A stretch of 64,000 bases of DNA, taken from NCBI RefSeq assembly GCF_002000125.1, contig NZ_MLHH01000012.1, positions 1-64,000 of the forward strand, read 5' to 3'. Source of the stretch: Rodentibacter heidelbergensis (GTDB lineage Bacteria; Pseudomonadota; Gammaproteobacteria; Enterobacterales; Pasteurellaceae). The notes beneath the pieces are model-generated. The model did no database searches. It was not told where the DNA came from and was given only the letters and a program-made list of their open reading frames with translations. A program made the position numbers and the translations under genes. Below, one piece after another: positions 63,541 to 64,000 of this stretch. Positions within the stretch are counted from its first letter, which is position 1, and each line of letters begins with the position of its first letter.

Positions 63541-63714
63541 AGGAAGAAAATTTATATGGATTTGGCCACATTACAAGCTGATTTGGATGAATGGTTTTGC
63601 ACCATAACCATCACCGAACTCATCAAGGAAAAATGTGCTGTGGAAGAACGCCAAGCCGTTGTCAATTTTCTTGATTTACTCAGTGCAAGTTATCAAAAAC
63701 AACAAGGCAAATAA
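63530..63714 (+). mobile_element. Remnant of an IS481-type transposase
   Basis: AFRKKIYMDLATLQADLDEWF matches the C-terminal part of IS481-family transposases (continuing after the join with alkB). One frame later the text becomes HHNHHRTHQGKMCCGRTP, the family's YNxxRTHQGKMCCGRTP signature, so a frameshift lies near 63597. Only about 60 codons remain; no terminal repeats are identified. Confidence 0.75.
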
Positions 63715-64000
63715 CCAAAAGTGCGGTCAAAAAAAGCAACTTTTTTGAACCTTAGGTTTGCTCCCCCTAAGAGGTAAACAAATCTGCAAGTGAATTTGCA
63801 AACAGTTTTGCCCTTTTCTTACCCTGCCTTGTTGGCTTGATGTGGCGCATTATACCGATTAGATTTGAATTGATTAGTCGGCAAATCGCAAATTGAGTAT
63901 TAGGAAAAACCAAATAATCGCGGCATTAAAAAGAGATAAGCGAAAGAAAGTTGAAATCTAAAAACATTGGCAATGTTTTGGGATTGGCATACCCATTATT
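63715..64000. other. 286-base 3' terminal region without a supported gene
   Basis: An uptake signal at about 63718, then AT-rich DNA with several small direct and inverted repeats (for example GCAAGTGAATTTGCA near 63786). The GATGTGGCGCATTATACCGATT stretch looks like a leader upstream of a gene outside the window. No ORF of note. Confidence 0.4.

Overview
This 64 kb window is chromosomal DNA from a gammaproteobacterium of the family Pasteurellaceae. The strongest evidence is the Haemophilus-type DNA uptake signal (core AAGTGCGGT or its complement). I count roughly fifty copies by eye, both inside genes and as inverted pairs that act as terminators. Gene content also fits: valS/holC, ptsHI-crr, yciCBAI-slt-trpR-mtgA, mutH/ogt/ompP1, znuCB and torECAD. 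A complete oxidative TCA branch (icd-acnB-gltA), lacZ and a sucrose-type PTS permease make an Aggregatibacter-like species (for example the lactose- and sucrose-fermenting A. aphrophilus group) more likely than H. influenzae. The species call is inference.

Layout. 1-230: 3' end of an IS3-family element. 264-5043 (minus): valS, a small cluster (membrane protein, yqfB, a 55-residue ORF, a lipoprotein) and holC. 5282-8798: fumC, an exported protein, rimK and a glutaredoxin. 9124-14371: icd-acnB-gltA. 14438-21505 (minus): lacZ, manA and ptsH-ptsI-crr, with a CRP site inside a 42-bp palindrome upstream of lacZ. 21653-31539: rsgA, orn, two tRNA-Gly(GCC) genes and the tsaE-amiB-mutL-miaA-glnE run. 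31549-38335: short-form tyrR with an operator array, an M23 endopeptidase, znuCB, accA and tilS. 38413-50790: marC-type protein, mutH-ogt, ompP1, yfcZ, PurR-boxed purMN, ompW, yciC-yciB-yciA-yciI, slt and trpR-mtgA. 50836-58089 (minus): scrA-like PTS permease, a decayed conjugative-element relaxase, two tandem BCCT transporters and torD. 58058-61887: torZ, torC and a 52-residue torE. 61991-64000: accessory, decaying DNA with an unknown ORF rich in hairpins, a broken ada-like gene whose acceptor cysteine is serine, and a frameshifted alkB fused to an IS481-type remnant.

How the genes connect. Glucose-PTS proteins (HPr, EI, EIIA-Glc) would energise the EIIBC at 50.8 kb, which lacks its own EIIA, and would set cAMP-CRP activity for lacZ. 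The TCA trio supplies 2-oxoglutarate, and its isocitrate dehydrogenase lacks the residues that define NADP specificity. The tor cluster is an anaerobic N-/S-oxide respiratory module with an FNR-like box. tyrR, trpR and purM each carry a recognisable operator in front of them.

No CRISPR array, prophage or intact mobile element is present. I do not see a clearly new defence or effector system. The most informative unusual points are the predicted NAD-dependent isocitrate dehydrogenase operon, the operator architectures at lacZ and tyrR, the hairpin between ptsH and ptsI, and the degraded ada-alkB and relaxase loci.
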